From contig NC_009376.1 of assembly GCF_000016385.1 (NCBI RefSeq), positions 2,046,001 to 2,110,000 on the forward strand: a DNA stretch of 64,000 bases, read 5' to 3'. The position numbers and the translations under genes were made by a program. Shown here in pieces: positions 8,322 to 15,937 of this stretch. A model generated the notes under the pieces. The model made no database searches. It had not been told where the DNA came from and was given only the letters and a program-made list of their open reading frames with translations. Source of the stretch: Pyrobaculum arsenaticum DSM 13514. GTDB lineage: Archaea; Thermoproteota; Thermoprotei; Thermoproteales; Thermoproteaceae. Numbering within the stretch: position 1 is the stretch's first letter; each line of letters begins with the position of its first letter.

Positions 8322-9185
8322 GTGAAATATAACCACGACTTATGCGACGTGGGCTATATAGAAATCCCCGTAGTGTCTAGGTGGCAGATAGAAGATTTGA
8401 AAAGTGGGGAGGCAAGAGTCTCTTTCGACTTAGAGCTCACAAAAACAGAAGTGGAGTATAGAGGGGGACGTGCCCACTTTGCATACGGCGGAGCCGAGTA
8501 CGAGGTCAACATCGACGACTTGCCCGATATCGACGAAGAGAGTTGCGAAGTGTACGCATATATCGACGGCGAGTGGCGGGAGCTCTCTGTGGCCTCAGCC
8601 CGGTTTTACAAGCTATGCGTCTTTAAGAGGGGCTGGGCGCCCACCCTTATGATAGACGGCATCACCATGCACTCGGTGCTGGAGAACCCCCTCGTCGTGA
8701 CGGCGCGCAAGGTGACAAGGGCGTGGGGGACCGTTTTCGAGTGCTGCACGGGGCTTGGATACACCGCCGTAGAGGCGTTGAGGAAGGGGGCTAGGCGCGT
8801 CGTGACTGTGGAGGTTGACCCAAACGTGTTGCTCTTGGCGTCGTTCAACCCCTACAGCAGGGGACTTTGGACTCCTGCGATCGACTTAGTATTAGGCGAC
8901 TGCCTCTCCTTAGTCAGCGCGGTGAGGGACGCCTCTTTCGATTTCGTGATACACGACCCGCCGCGGTTGAGCTACGCAACCCAGAGGCTCTACTCGGAGG
9001 AGCTTTACAGGGAGTTTTACAGAGTGTTGCGGAGGGAAGGGGGTCTCTTCCACTACGTGAGCCTGAGCGGGACTAAGTACAGGGGGCTCAACCCCTACAG
9101 AGGGGTCGCCGAGAGGCTTAGGAGGGTGGGGTTCGTGGTGGAGAAGGTGAGGGAGGGCTACGGCATCGACGCGAGGCGGCGCTAG
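8322..9185 (+). CDS. SAM-dependent methyltransferase, archaeal COG2521-like
   Basis: This is a 287-residue class I methyltransferase. SAM motif I reads VFECCTGLGYTAVEAL, followed by the acidic end of strand 2 in VTVEVDPNVL and then LVLGDCLS. The catalytic-region motif is DFVIHDPPRLSYA, where DPP resembles N6-adenine or spermidine-synthase-like enzymes. The CTGLGYTA and FNPYS segments match the archaeal COG2521 group, whose substrate is unknown. The GTG start is preceded by a purine-rich gggggagag 6-16 bases upstream, so unlike its neighbours it probably has a short leader with a ribosome binding site. Confidence 0.8.
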   Translation: MKYNHDLCDVGYIEIPVVSRWQIEDLKSGEARVSFDLELTKTEVEYRGGRAHFAYGGAEYEVNIDDLPDIDEESCEVYAYIDGEWRELSVASARFYKLCVFKRGWAPTLMIDGITMHSVLENPLVVTARKVTRAWGTVFECCTGLGYTAVEALRKGARRVVTVEVDPNVLLLASFNPYSRGLWTPAIDLVLGDCLSLVSAVRDASFDFVIHDPPRLSYATQRLYSEELYREFYRVLRREGGLFHYVSLSGTKYRGLNPYRGVAERLRRVGFVVEKVREGYGIDARRR

Positions 9186-10213
9186 AGGAGCAACGGCGTC
9201 TTGTTCAGCACGACGGCGCCGCCGTTTATGTACACCATGTCCTCTATGCGGACGCCGCCTACGCCCTCTATGTACACCCCCGGCTCAATTGTGACGACGT
9301 GGCCCCGTCTCAGGACGTCTTTGGAAGTGGTGAACAGCCTGGGGGGCTCGTGGACCTCCACCCCGACGCCGTGCCCTGTAGAGTGGATGAAGTACTGGCC
9401 AAAGCCATACTCCTCGAGGACCTTCCTCGCCGCCTTGTCCACCTCCGCGGCTGGCACGCCTTCGCCTGCAACTTTCTCCGCGGCCTTCACCGCCTCGTAT
9501 ACCGCATATAGGGCGTCTCTCAGGGCTGGATTCAAGCCTATTGTAAATGTCCTGGTCATGTCGGCGCAGTATAAGTCCTTCCGGGCGCCTATGTCCACGA
9601 CGACGTAGTCGCCGTGGGCAATTTTCCTGTCCCCAAACCTGTAGTGGGGGTACGCCCCATTGGGGCCCGACGCGACGATGGGGTCAAAGGCGACTCCGTC
9701 CGCGCCGTCTTCCATGAACCACTTGTAGACAAGCGCGGCCACGTCCCTCTCCCTCAGCCCCACCAGTCTCGCCGACGCGAGCCTTTGATAGACTCCTTCC
9801 GTAATTCTAAGTGCCTCCTTCATGATGACCACCTCCCAGTCGTCCTTTACCGACCTAATCTCCAGTATCTCCTGGGAGACGTCTGTGCCGACCTCCTTGT
9901 TGTCCGACGCCACCCGCCCCTCTAGCTTTTTCACCACCTCGTTAAAGCTCGGCACAATTACCAGCTCTTCTCCCGGCCTCCTGGGCGGGATCTCCGCCGA
10001 CGAAATGCCTACGACTTTGTCCACGGCGGCGGCACTCTTTGCCCGCGCGTAGTCCAGCCTGGAGACGTAGAGGGTGGAGCCGCCCGTCTTTAGATCTACC
10101 ACGAGACCCACCGCGTCGGGCATACCCACGGCATAGGCGAGGTTGGGGCCCCTGGTTAGTACTAGGTAGTCAAACCTCTCGGAGAAGGCCTTTACTAGCT
10201 TTTCGAGACCCAT
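9182..10213 (-). CDS. pepQ: Xaa-Pro dipeptidase / M24 aminopeptidase
   Basis: This is a pita-bread fold metallopeptidase of the M24B family, which removes an N-terminal residue before proline. It has 343 residues with a creatinase-like N-terminal domain. The five metal ligands are visible: two Asp in DIGARKDLYCADMTRTF, His in HSTGHGVGVEVHE, Glu in TIEPGVY and Glu in GVRIEDMV. A start at ATG 10225 is possible. I prefer ATG 10213 because a TATA element (10233-10240) lies about 23 bp upstream of it. The 3' end overlaps the convergent methyltransferase by 4 bp. Confidence 0.9.
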   Translation of the reverse strand: MGLEKLVKAFSERFDYLVLTRGPNLAYAVGMPDAVGLVVDLKTGGSTLYVSRLDYARAKSAAAVDKVVGISSAEIPPRRPGEELVIVPSFNEVVKKLEGRVASDNKEVGTDVSQEILEIRSVKDDWEVVIMKEALRITEGVYQRLASARLVGLRERDVAALVYKWFMEDGADGVAFDPIVASGPNGAYPHYRFGDRKIAHGDYVVVDIGARKDLYCADMTRTFTIGLNPALRDALYAVYEAVKAAEKVAGEGVPAAEVDKAARKVLEEYGFGQYFIHSTGHGVGVEVHEPPRLFTTSKDVLRRGHVVTIEPGVYIEGVGGVRIEDMVYINGGAVVLNKTPLLL

Positions 10214-10235
10214 GTAGCTGTTCATGGCCGGGTTT

Positions 10236-10610
10236 TTAATAACCTCCGCGCCCGTGTGCCAGGGGGACCGGCTTGTCGTATTTCCTAACCAGCGTGAAAT
10301 ATATCACAGAGACGGGGTCGTCGTCGCTCACATCTCCGTAGATCTCTCTAAGTTCGCCCATCAGCTCCTCCCTAGTCTCCATGCCCTCTGCGGATACCAC
10401 GTCGTCGCCTAGGCTTCCCATCTTGGTGTAAACCACCCGGGTAATAAGCGCCTCGCCGTAGATCTCGCCGCAACACACGACGTACACTAGACTAAACCGA
10501 GGTCTCACTATTCCATACCTCACGGTGACCCGCTTCCTCCCCGCCAACACGGCATCTAGATACTTTTTCTTAAACCGCATATAGGGGCCAAGGCCTACGT
10601 CTCTTCCCAC
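10236..10610 (-). CDS. ASCH-domain protein
   Basis: This 124-residue protein has an ASCH (PUA-like) fold, recognised by RFKKKYLDAVLAGRKRVTVRYG and a following beta-rich region. ASCH domains bind RNA or modified nucleotides. Some hydrolyse N4-acetylcytidine, but no such role can be assigned here. The start is uncertain. GTG 10610 has an A/T element (about 10630) at leaderless distance. The internal ATG 10580 begins right at the conserved domain. Confidence 0.72.
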   Translation of the reverse strand: MGRDVGLGPYMRFKKKYLDAVLAGRKRVTVRYGIVRPRFSLVYVVCCGEIYGEALITRVVYTKMGSLGDDVVSAEGMETREELMGELREIYGDVSDDDPVSVIYFTLVRKYDKPVPLAHGRGGY

Positions 10611-10830
10611 GTCTCTTGATAACTGAATGTATTAAGCTTATGTACCAGCCGCCCACGCGCCGTCCCGCCCTACAAAGCCAGCTGTACACAGACGCCACGG
10701 ACCGCCGCTTTCTCAGACGCAGGTGCCGTAGCGTCGTCTCAACGACGACCCTCGACGTGTCAAGGCGCTTGTCCCAGCCCTCAACGGCGTGTCTAAGAGA
10801 TAATCTTAAAAAACTTGGGCCTGACGCTGT
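10611..10830. other. Intergenic region, promoter of 10831 gene
   Basis: This 220-bp stretch is G/C-rich with no convincing gene. An open frame of 79 codons exists on the plus strand but looks like non-coding composition (Arg/Ser/Pro-rich). The A/T element tcttaaaaaac near 10804-10814 lies about 23 bp before the GTG at 10831. Confidence 0.4.
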
Positions 10831-11325
10831 GTGGTGTGCGAGGTTTCTACAATAGGCGACGCCGTTGTCTTCACCGCGCCTGAACTGGAACTCGCCATGG
10901 CCTACTTACTCGTGAAGCCACTGGCAGAAACGGTGGAGGTCCGGGAGGGACATCTTCGAGCAACGCCTGCAGTGCCGGAGATTGTACATTCTTTACAAGA
11001 GCTGTGCAAAGCCGACGTATCAGCCATCCTCCTTGACATCAAGGAGTCGCTACTCCACATGGGCTGGCTCGTGGAGGGCACAAAAGACGTGGTTAAGATG
11101 AGGAAGAGCAGGCGGGCAGGCGTCGCAGGTTTTATCACTGTGGAGTACGACAAGGTGGCGAGAACGATGTCCATCACCGCAACGCAGAGGTGTCTCACAG
11201 ATTTCTTAAAAGGACTTGGATTCAACGTGTCGGATAGCCGGTATTTCCTAGAGGCCACTAGACGCGTCTCCTCGTTGGTGGAGGCCCTTGAGTTGGAGGA
11301 GCGCATATCCCAAGCCCTATGCTAG
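10831..11325 (+). CDS. Hypothetical protein, unknown family
   Basis: A 164-residue soluble protein that I do not recognise. It has a mixed alpha/beta pattern, no cofactor motif and no membrane segment. The GTG start at 10831 (or GTG 10834) is leaderless from a TATA-like element. The stop overlaps the next ATG as ATGCTAG, so it is coupled to the membrane-anchored winged-helix gene. That suggests it may act with that regulator, for example as a sensor or partner, which is inference. Confidence 0.7.
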   Translation: MVCEVSTIGDAVVFTAPELELAMAYLLVKPLAETVEVREGHLRATPAVPEIVHSLQELCKADVSAILLDIKESLLHMGWLVEGTKDVVKMRKSRRAGVAGFITVEYDKVARTMSITATQRCLTDFLKGLGFNVSDSRYFLEATRRVSSLVEALELEERISQALC

Positions 11326-11675
11326 GGTTGGTGCTTCTAATAGTCCAGCTGTCTGTGTTAGTGGCGGCGGCCTACGCTGGGAGGACAAAGCTGAAAAGAC
11401 TATTGGCTGAGGCCCAGACCACCGGCGAGACTGAGCTAGATGAGCCGCTGGAGGGAGATATGTCCGAGGTGGACAGGTCGATACTGAGGCTACTCGCCGA
11501 GCGGCAGGGGGTTATGTACCAAAGCGAGATCGTAAAAGAGCTGGGCCTACCCAAGAGCACCGTCCATAAAGCGCTGAGGAGGCTCAGCGAGGGTGGCTTC
11601 GTGGAGATTCAGAAACGGGGCCGCTTAAACGTGGTTATCTTGAAAAGAGCTACTTCAGAGGCCTCAGCAACTTAA
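11319..11675 (+). CDS. Membrane-anchored winged-helix regulator
   Basis: This 118-residue protein begins with one hydrophobic helix (MLGLVLLIVQLSVLVAAAYA). An acidic linker follows, then a winged helix-turn-helix domain: DRSILRLLAERQGVMYQSEI, KELGLPKSTVHKALRRLSEGG, and a wing FVEIQKRGRLNVVIL. The architecture predicts a DNA-binding domain tethered to the cytoplasmic face of the membrane. Targets are unknown. It overlaps the upstream unknown gene by 7 bp, and its 3' end overlaps the convergent gene by 26 bp. Confidence 0.78.
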   Translation: MLGLVLLIVQLSVLVAAAYAGRTKLKRLLAEAQTTGETELDEPLEGDMSEVDRSILRLLAERQGVMYQSEIVKELGLPKSTVHKALRRLSEGGFVEIQKRGRLNVVILKRATSEASAT

Positions 11676-12069
11676 CCTCTCCGTATTCTCTCAAGATGTC
11701 TATAACCAGCGGGATTGGGTCCTCTTCAAGACTGCCGTAGCCGGCTAGCTTCACGGCGTCTTCGGTCACTCTTATAAATCCGCCCCCCGTCCTAATAGTG
11801 ACCTCCTTAGGCCCGAAAATCACCTTAAAAGGCTTCTTGGCCTCGCCCAGTCGCCGCGCCACCCTCGCCGCCAGCTCCAACTGCTCCTTGGTCGGCTTGC
11901 CCCTCGGCTTCCTCTTCTTGAGCTCGCTCAGCTCCTCCTGAGCGAACTCCCCTTTCACGACGCCTTTGACTTTTTCCACAATGGCCGCATCGCCTTCGTA
12001 ACCGATTACTTCTATGTTTTCCCCGCTCCTTACTCTCTCTACGACTTCTTGTAAAGTGGCCCGGCTCAT
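11650..12069 (-). CDS. Hypothetical basic protein
   Basis: A 139-residue soluble protein that I do not recognise. The middle part (ELKKRKPRGKPTKEQLELAARVARRL) is strongly basic and helical, and the C-terminal part is beta-rich. Nucleic acid binding is possible but not shown. A longer frame reaches 12135. ATG 12069 is chosen because the A/T element at 12084-12095 lies 20-22 bp upstream of it and would otherwise fall inside the gene. It is divergent from a small zinc-ribbon gene using the same element. Confidence 0.7.
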   Translation of the reverse strand: MSRATLQEVVERVRSGENIEVIGYEGDAAIVEKVKGVVKGEFAQEELSELKKRKPRGKPTKEQLELAARVARRLGEAKKPFKVIFGPKEVTIRTGGGFIRVTEDAVKLAGYGSLEEDPIPLVIDILREYGEVKLLRPLK

Positions 12070-12083
12070 GATCGGCGAATAAC

Positions 12084-12095
12084 AATTAAATAAAT
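12084..12095. promoter_or_regulatory. Bidirectional TATA element
   Basis: The A/T block attaaataaata is centred about 20 bp from the minus-strand ATG at 12069 and about 20 bp from the plus-strand GTG at 12110. It is the only plausible promoter for the two divergent genes. Confidence 0.55.
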
Positions 12096-12109
12096 ACATT
12101 AGCGGGGCC

Positions 12110-12280
12110 GTGGACAACGAGTACCTAGAATACACGGCCTACTGCCCTTCGTGCGGACGTAGGATGGAAGTCGCCAACCAATACCTCAGAATAGACCAGC
12201 TGACAGGCAGGAAAACTCTAGAGAGGGTGATGTACTGCAAGAGCTGTAATATAAAAATCAGACAGTACGCACAGCTATGA
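12110..12280 (+). CDS. Small zinc-ribbon protein (56 residues)
   Basis: This short gene is easily missed. A GTG at 12110 opens a 56-codon frame ending at TGA 12278-12280. The product carries two CxxC knuckles, CPSC (C12, C15) and CKSC (C43, C46), spaced as in a zinc ribbon, with a Tyr-rich surface. Support comes from the TATA element about 20 bp upstream and from the ATGA overlap with the next gene's start at 12277, which implies translational coupling. The function is unknown, and small zinc ribbons often bind RNA or protein partners. Confidence 0.72.
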   Translation: MDNEYLEYTAYCPSCGRRMEVANQYLRIDQLTGRKTLERVMYCKSCNIKIRQYAQL

Positions 12281-12774
12281 GCCGGGCAGTACTGTATAAG
12301 AGGTCGGAAATGCTGAAACAGAGGTATTCCCTGTACGGCATGTTCGCCGCCATGTTTCTCATAGTCACAATGCTGGTAGGCGGCGTCGCCTACGCCTCTA
12401 GCAACCTGCCTGTCTACCTCAGCCTAAATGCGGCAATGGCCAGCGGCTACGGGCCCGCGATTTTCACACAGAGTTTGTTAACACTTTTGTCTTTCGTCGC
12501 GGCTGTGGCCGCCGCCTTTTTGGTTTTCCTATCCAGGTCAACCACGGCGCGGGGGGAATTCGCCTCGTCTAGCAGACTCCTCTACGCGGCCATAACGGCG
12601 GCTGGTCTCGCATTTATCTTCGCCTCAGCGGCTTTAGCCCCGCCGGCATCCCAGGTGCTTAGCCCGCTGTACTACGCCTATATAGCCATGGCCGCGGCCG
12701 CCGTCGCGTTGCTGGTATACGCAGTCTTCCTCCTCAGAGCAGTCACCAGCTACTACACGCCGAGGCGGAAGTAG
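12277..12774 (+). CDS. Four-helix membrane protein, unknown
   Basis: A 165-residue integral membrane protein with four predicted transmembrane segments, at roughly residues 20-42, 63-85, 101-123 and 130-152. The N terminus and C terminus (YTPRRK) are basic and probably cytoplasmic. No channel, transporter or enzyme signature is seen. It is coupled by an ATGA overlap to the small zinc-ribbon gene. Its 3' end overlaps the convergent Cys-rich gene by 22 bp. Confidence 0.72.
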   Translation: MSRAVLYKRSEMLKQRYSLYGMFAAMFLIVTMLVGGVAYASSNLPVYLSLNAAMASGYGPAIFTQSLLTLLSFVAAVAAAFLVFLSRSTTARGEFASSSRLLYAAITAAGLAFIFASAALAPPASQVLSPLYYAYIAMAAAAVALLVYAVFLLRAVTSYYTPRRK

Positions 12775-13292
12775 CGCCTTGGATCCTTGAACCCTTCAAG
12801 AAGCGACAGGCTCACCACAGCGTTTAGGAGGTTGTTCAGCGGCACCTCGAGGCCTGAGCAGTTAAGCGCGGCACAGAACTCCTTGAGGGGGCGGTATATG
12901 TCGATCTTGGCGACAAACGGCGTTCTAACAAGCTTCGCCACTACGTCCTCTCTTACCACCGAGGCAACCCAAATCGGAAAGGCCCTCTCCTTCTTCTCCT
13001 TCTGCAACAGCTTGACAAGCCCCATTAAGTTTTTCAGGAAGGCGACCCCTATCTCCACCCTGTCGTAAGGCTCAAGCGACTTCGCCACCTGCTTCCCTAG
13101 ATCTATGTACACGTCAAGTTTGGGCTCAAGCGACTTCAAAAACCTCAGCCCCTCAGCAGCCACATCGCACTTATCCTTGTCGGGGCACGAGTTGCACCTA
13201 TCGCCCAAGACCGCCCGGGCGCACAACACGCACGTCTCGGTTATTCTACACATGTCGAGAGCTGGGGCGGCAAAGCCACAAGACTTGCACAT
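12753..13292 (-). CDS. Cys-rich N-terminal zinc-binding-like protein, unknown
   Basis: This 179-residue protein starts with a dense set of cysteines: CKSCGF, MCRITETCVLCARAV, then DRCNSCPDKDKC. They can bind two metal ions (zinc knuckles). A helical domain follows with no recognised motif. The open frame extends much further upstream (to 13700), but that part lies antisense to the ATP-grasp gene and reads as non-coding. I chose ATG 13292 because ggggg lies 5-10 bases before it and the TATA-like ctatttatac lies about 40 bp upstream. GTG 13298 is an alternative. Confidence 0.62.
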   Translation of the reverse strand: MCKSCGFAAPALDMCRITETCVLCARAVLGDRCNSCPDKDKCDVAAEGLRFLKSLEPKLDVYIDLGKQVAKSLEPYDRVEIGVAFLKNLMGLVKLLQKEKKERAFPIWVASVVREDVVAKLVRTPFVAKIDIYRPLKEFCAALNCSGLEVPLNNLLNAVVSLSLLEGFKDPRRYFRLGV

Positions 13293-13326
13293 AGCCACCC
13301 CCTTCGCCGAGTAGAGGTTGCCCACC

Positions 13327-13337
13327 AGTATAAATAG
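13327..13337. promoter_or_regulatory. TATA element of the ATP-grasp gene, possibly bidirectional
   Basis: The element agtataaatag is centred 24 bp before the ATG at 13356. Read on the other strand (ctatttatact), it could also serve the minus-strand Cys-rich gene with a short leader. Confidence 0.5.
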
Positions 13338-13355
13338 TGGCATATATTTACCTGT

Positions 13356-14234
13356 ATGGACGTCGTCATCGTCGCCGAGTCGCCCACCCCAGACGAGCCC
13401 ACCCGCGATATATACTTCGAGGTGAAGAAGAGGGGACTTGGCGTGCGCTACGTACCGCTTCAACGCCTCTCGGTAAAAATCTACAATGGAGCTACGGTAG
13501 TAGAGACTCGGAGGGGGCCCCTCAGCGCCTCCGTCGTCGTGATTAGGGGACTCGGCTACGTTATAGACTCCAACGTGCTGATGAGGAGAGTTTCTACGCT
13601 GAGGATTCTCGAGCGAAGCGGAGCCGTAGCCATAAACCCGGTTGATGCCCTGGTTAATTGCAGAAACAAACTGGAGACTATATACATTCTCAGCAAACAC
13701 GGCATACCCGTCCCCCCCACCGTCGTGACAGAAGATCTGTACTACGGCTATGTGGCCGCCAAGGAAATGGGGAAGGTAGTGCTTAAGCCCATACAGGGAA
13801 GTAGGGGCTTCGGCGCCATGCTTTTCGAGGACCCGGAGCAGGCCTTCCAGGTAATGCGGACGCTCCTCATCGCCAGGAACCCCCTCTACATTCAGAAGTA
13901 CGTGGAGAAGCCAAACAGAGATATTAGGATAATTGTGATAGATGGGAGGGCCATTGGATGTATGTACAGAGTGTCGTCGGGGTGGAAGACCAACATCGCC
14001 CAGGGCGCCGTGGGGGTGGCCTGCCCACTTACGCCAGAGCTAGAAGAGCTGGCGGTCAAGGCTACCGATGCCATGGGCCTTGTCTACTCCGGCGTAGACA
14101 TCGGCGAGGGGAAAGAAGGCTACGCCGTCTTCGAAGTAAACGCGAGCCCCGACTGGCGCGGCTTCAAACAGGCAACCGGCATAAACCCCGCGGTGCACCT
14201 CGCCGAGTATATCCAACGCGTGGTTAAGAAGTAG
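13356..14234 (+). CDS. RimK-type ATP-grasp ligase
   Basis: This is a 292-residue ATP-grasp enzyme of the RimK/MptN/LysX group. These enzymes join an amino acid, usually glutamate, to a carboxylate through an acyl-phosphate. NCRNKLETIYILSKHGIPVPPT starts the ATP-grasp domain, VVLKPIQGSRGFGAML holds the ATP-contacting Lys and glycine loop, and VFEVNASPDWRGF contains the metal-binding Glu and Asn. The ending resembles tetrahydromethanopterin- or cofactor-glutamate ligases more than LysX. There is no adjacent lysine biosynthesis gene, so the substrate is left open. Confidence 0.82.
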   Translation: MDVVIVAESPTPDEPTRDIYFEVKKRGLGVRYVPLQRLSVKIYNGATVVETRRGPLSASVVVIRGLGYVIDSNVLMRRVSTLRILERSGAVAINPVDALVNCRNKLETIYILSKHGIPVPPTVVTEDLYYGYVAAKEMGKVVLKPIQGSRGFGAMLFEDPEQAFQVMRTLLIARNPLYIQKYVEKPNRDIRIIVIDGRAIGCMYRVSSGWKTNIAQGAVGVACPLTPELEELAVKATDAMGLVYSGVDIGEGKEGYAVFEVNASPDWRGFKQATGINPAVHLAEYIQRVVKK

Positions 14235-14239
14235 GGGCC

Positions 14240-14434
14240 GTGGCGCGGTGGATACTGAAGTGTATAGTCTGCGGTGAGGAGAGAATTTTCGAAGCCGCGT
14301 TCAACCTACGCCTGTTCGGAGGGAAGATGTACCTCTACTGCAGAAAATGCAAGGCGAATAGAGAACATCTAATTCTAGGCTGCGAGGAGGGCGGCGAGGA
14401 GTGTCTCAGCGCTGGGGTGGATGTTATAGACTAG
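14240..14434 (+). CDS. Small zinc-ribbon protein (64 residues)
   Basis: A 64-residue protein starting at GTG 14240, five bases after the ATP-grasp stop and therefore probably co-transcribed. It has a four-Cys zinc ribbon, CIVC (C8, C11) and CRKC (C34, C37), with an additional Cys pair in GCEEGGEEC. The function is unknown. Its last codon and stop overlap the 3' end of a convergent small gene. Confidence 0.7.
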   Translation: MARWILKCIVCGEERIFEAAFNLRLFGGKMYLYCRKCKANREHLILGCEEGGEECLSAGVDVID

Positions 14435-14583
14435 CGTCGCGTCACCTCTTCCAGCAACTTCGCCAGGTGGGGGGCCACCTTTCTCAACTTTTCAATTGCC
14501 GTTTCTACGTCCTCATAGGGGGAGACGCCGTAGCGCTGGATGAAGTAGGCGTGGGGTCCCAGCACCGCTTGGAGAGAGACCAT
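14431..14583 (-). CDS. Small helical protein (50 residues), unknown
   Basis: A 50-codon frame runs from ATG 14583 to a TAG at 14431-14433. The product begins MVSLQAVLGPHAYFIQRYGV and ends in an amphipathic helix rich in Lys, Leu and Glu (IEKLRKVAPHLAKLLEEV). Support comes from the A/T element agtttaaaaaa at 14601-14611, about 24 bp upstream, and from the otherwise unexplained gap between two genes. The family is unknown. Confidence 0.55.
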   Translation of the reverse strand: MVSLQAVLGPHAYFIQRYGVSPYEDVETAIEKLRKVAPHLAKLLEEVTRR

Positions 14584-14624
14584 GAGATAGGTGCATATCC
14601 AGTTTAAAAAATGCTCCGTAGCGC

Positions 14625-15302
14625 TTAGCAGATTAGCCTCAGCTGGATTATCGACGAGGTGATTAGGTGGCTCAAGGCGTTGATGCTACCCAAAATGTTG
14701 AGAACCTTGCCCAACTCCTCGGCCTCTGATTCCTCCAGCTTCTCCAACAGGCGCTTGGCCTCTAGCCTCTCCCTCTTCTTCTCCAGCTCCAGCTTCAGCT
14801 GTGCTAGGGACTGGCTGACAGAGGCAAGGCTCTTCTCCATGTCGATACACGCCGTCCTGAGCCTCTTCTCCCTCTCCTGCAACCTCTTTATCTGTTCATT
14901 GTAGACGTCCATCCCTATTACGCCTTTTAGGAGGGCCTCCTCCAGCTTGTGGTATGACTTATCCAGCTCACCCCGCGTCTTTTTCAACTCCTCTATCATC
15001 CTCCCCACCTCCCTCACCTTCACCTCGAAAAACCTGGGGAGGGCAGATATATCGAGGTCTACATACTCCCTCGTTATCTTCACCTTAACGTTAGAGGTGT
15101 CTATGTAGTAGCTCTGGCCGCTAGTGTCCTTGACCTCTATGGAGACTAGCTTCTTAATCTTGACGTTGAACTCTCCCTTCTCCGCCACCCCTACTAGAAG
15201 TACTCCCCCAATATACACTGGCTTTCCCCTCACTGTGGGAACCTTGACATCCTTCTTCTCCTGCTTACCGAGAGGCGGCAGAAGCCTCCAAAACACGTAC
15301 AT
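14625..15302 (-). CDS. Beta-domain plus coiled-coil protein
   Basis: This 225-residue protein has two parts. Residues 1-90 are beta-rich (PRC-barrel-like pattern: GKPVYIGGVLLVGVAEKGEF and EVKDTSGQSYYIDTSNVKVKI). Residues 92-205 form a long coiled coil of heptads rich in Leu, Glu and Lys. The C terminus is short and hydrophobic. This outline resembles CdvA-like and other archaeal scaffold proteins, but I cannot show homology. The ATG is preceded by a purine-rich ggagaggag, with A/T-rich promoter sequence at about 15312-15335. Confidence 0.72.
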   Translation of the reverse strand: MYVFWRLLPPLGKQEKKDVKVPTVRGKPVYIGGVLLVGVAEKGEFNVKIKKLVSIEVKDTSGQSYYIDTSNVKVKITREYVDLDISALPRFFEVKVREVGRMIEELKKTRGELDKSYHKLEEALLKGVIGMDVYNEQIKRLQEREKRLRTACIDMEKSLASVSQSLAQLKLELEKKRERLEAKRLLEKLEESEAEELGKVLNILGSINALSHLITSSIIQLRLIC

Positions 15303-15358
15303 CGCTCCTCTCCTTTTAAAAGCCCAAAGCTTAAGATAGTGTATTTTCGGCGCTCATT

Positions 15359-15937
15359 GTGACTCTCGAGGAGCTCCACGAGGTAATAAAAAATTGCACG
15401 AGGTGTCCTCTTCACAAGACCCGCAGAAACGCGGTGCCGGGAGAAGGGGATATTAAGCTTGGCATCATGATTGTGGGCGAGGCCCCGGGGGCGTCCGAGG
15501 ACGAGGTGGGTAGGCCTTTCGTCGGCGCTGCAGGCCAGCTACTTACAAAAGCCCTCGCCGAGTTGGGGATCCAACGTGGGGACGTTTACATCACAAACGT
15601 GGTTAAGTGCAGGCCTCCTGGCAACCGCCCCCCGGCCAGGGAGGAGGTCGAGGCATGTCTTCCTTACCTACTGAAGCAGATCTCTATCTTAAAGCCCAAG
15701 AGGGTCGTGGCCTTAGGCGCCGTCAGCGCGAAAACGTTGCTCGGACTCGTTGGGAAAGAGGTGGAAAAAGTCGGCGACGTTAGGGGGAAGTGCTACCCGG
15801 GAAAGATAGCCGGCGTCCAGCTGGAGATCTGCGTTACCTACCACCCCGCCGCGATTCTGAGAAACCCGAGGCTCGGGGAGGATTTTAGGCGGGATATTGC
15901 GACGTTTTTCAAAGGAGGTCTGGACCGGTACTTTTAA
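15359..15937 (+). CDS. udg: Family 4 uracil-DNA glycosylase
   Basis: This enzyme removes uracil from DNA, the product of cytosine deamination that is frequent at high temperature. The 192-residue protein has motif A as GEAPGASEDEVGRPF and the distal motif HPAAILRNP. It has the four cysteines of the family's [4Fe-4S] cluster: C13 and C16 (NCTRC), one in VKCRPPGN and one in EEVEACLPYL. The GTG start is leaderless from the A/T element cttaagata near 15330-15338. Confidence 0.93.
   Translation: MTLEELHEVIKNCTRCPLHKTRRNAVPGEGDIKLGIMIVGEAPGASEDEVGRPFVGAAGQLLTKALAELGIQRGDVYITNVVKCRPPGNRPPAREEVEACLPYLLKQISILKPKRVVALGAVSAKTLLGLVGKEVEKVGDVRGKCYPGKIAGVQLEICVTYHPAAILRNPRLGEDFRRDIATFFKGGLDRYF

Noticed and set aside
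10616..10855. 79-codon frame between the ASCH and 10831 genes
   Set aside because: Arg/Ser/Pro-rich composition, no promoter at the right distance, and it overlaps the better supported gene at 10831.
13293..13700. N-terminal extension of the Cys-rich gene to 315 residues
   Set aside because: The extra part is exactly antisense to the conserved N-terminal half of the ATP-grasp ligase and has no family-like sequence.
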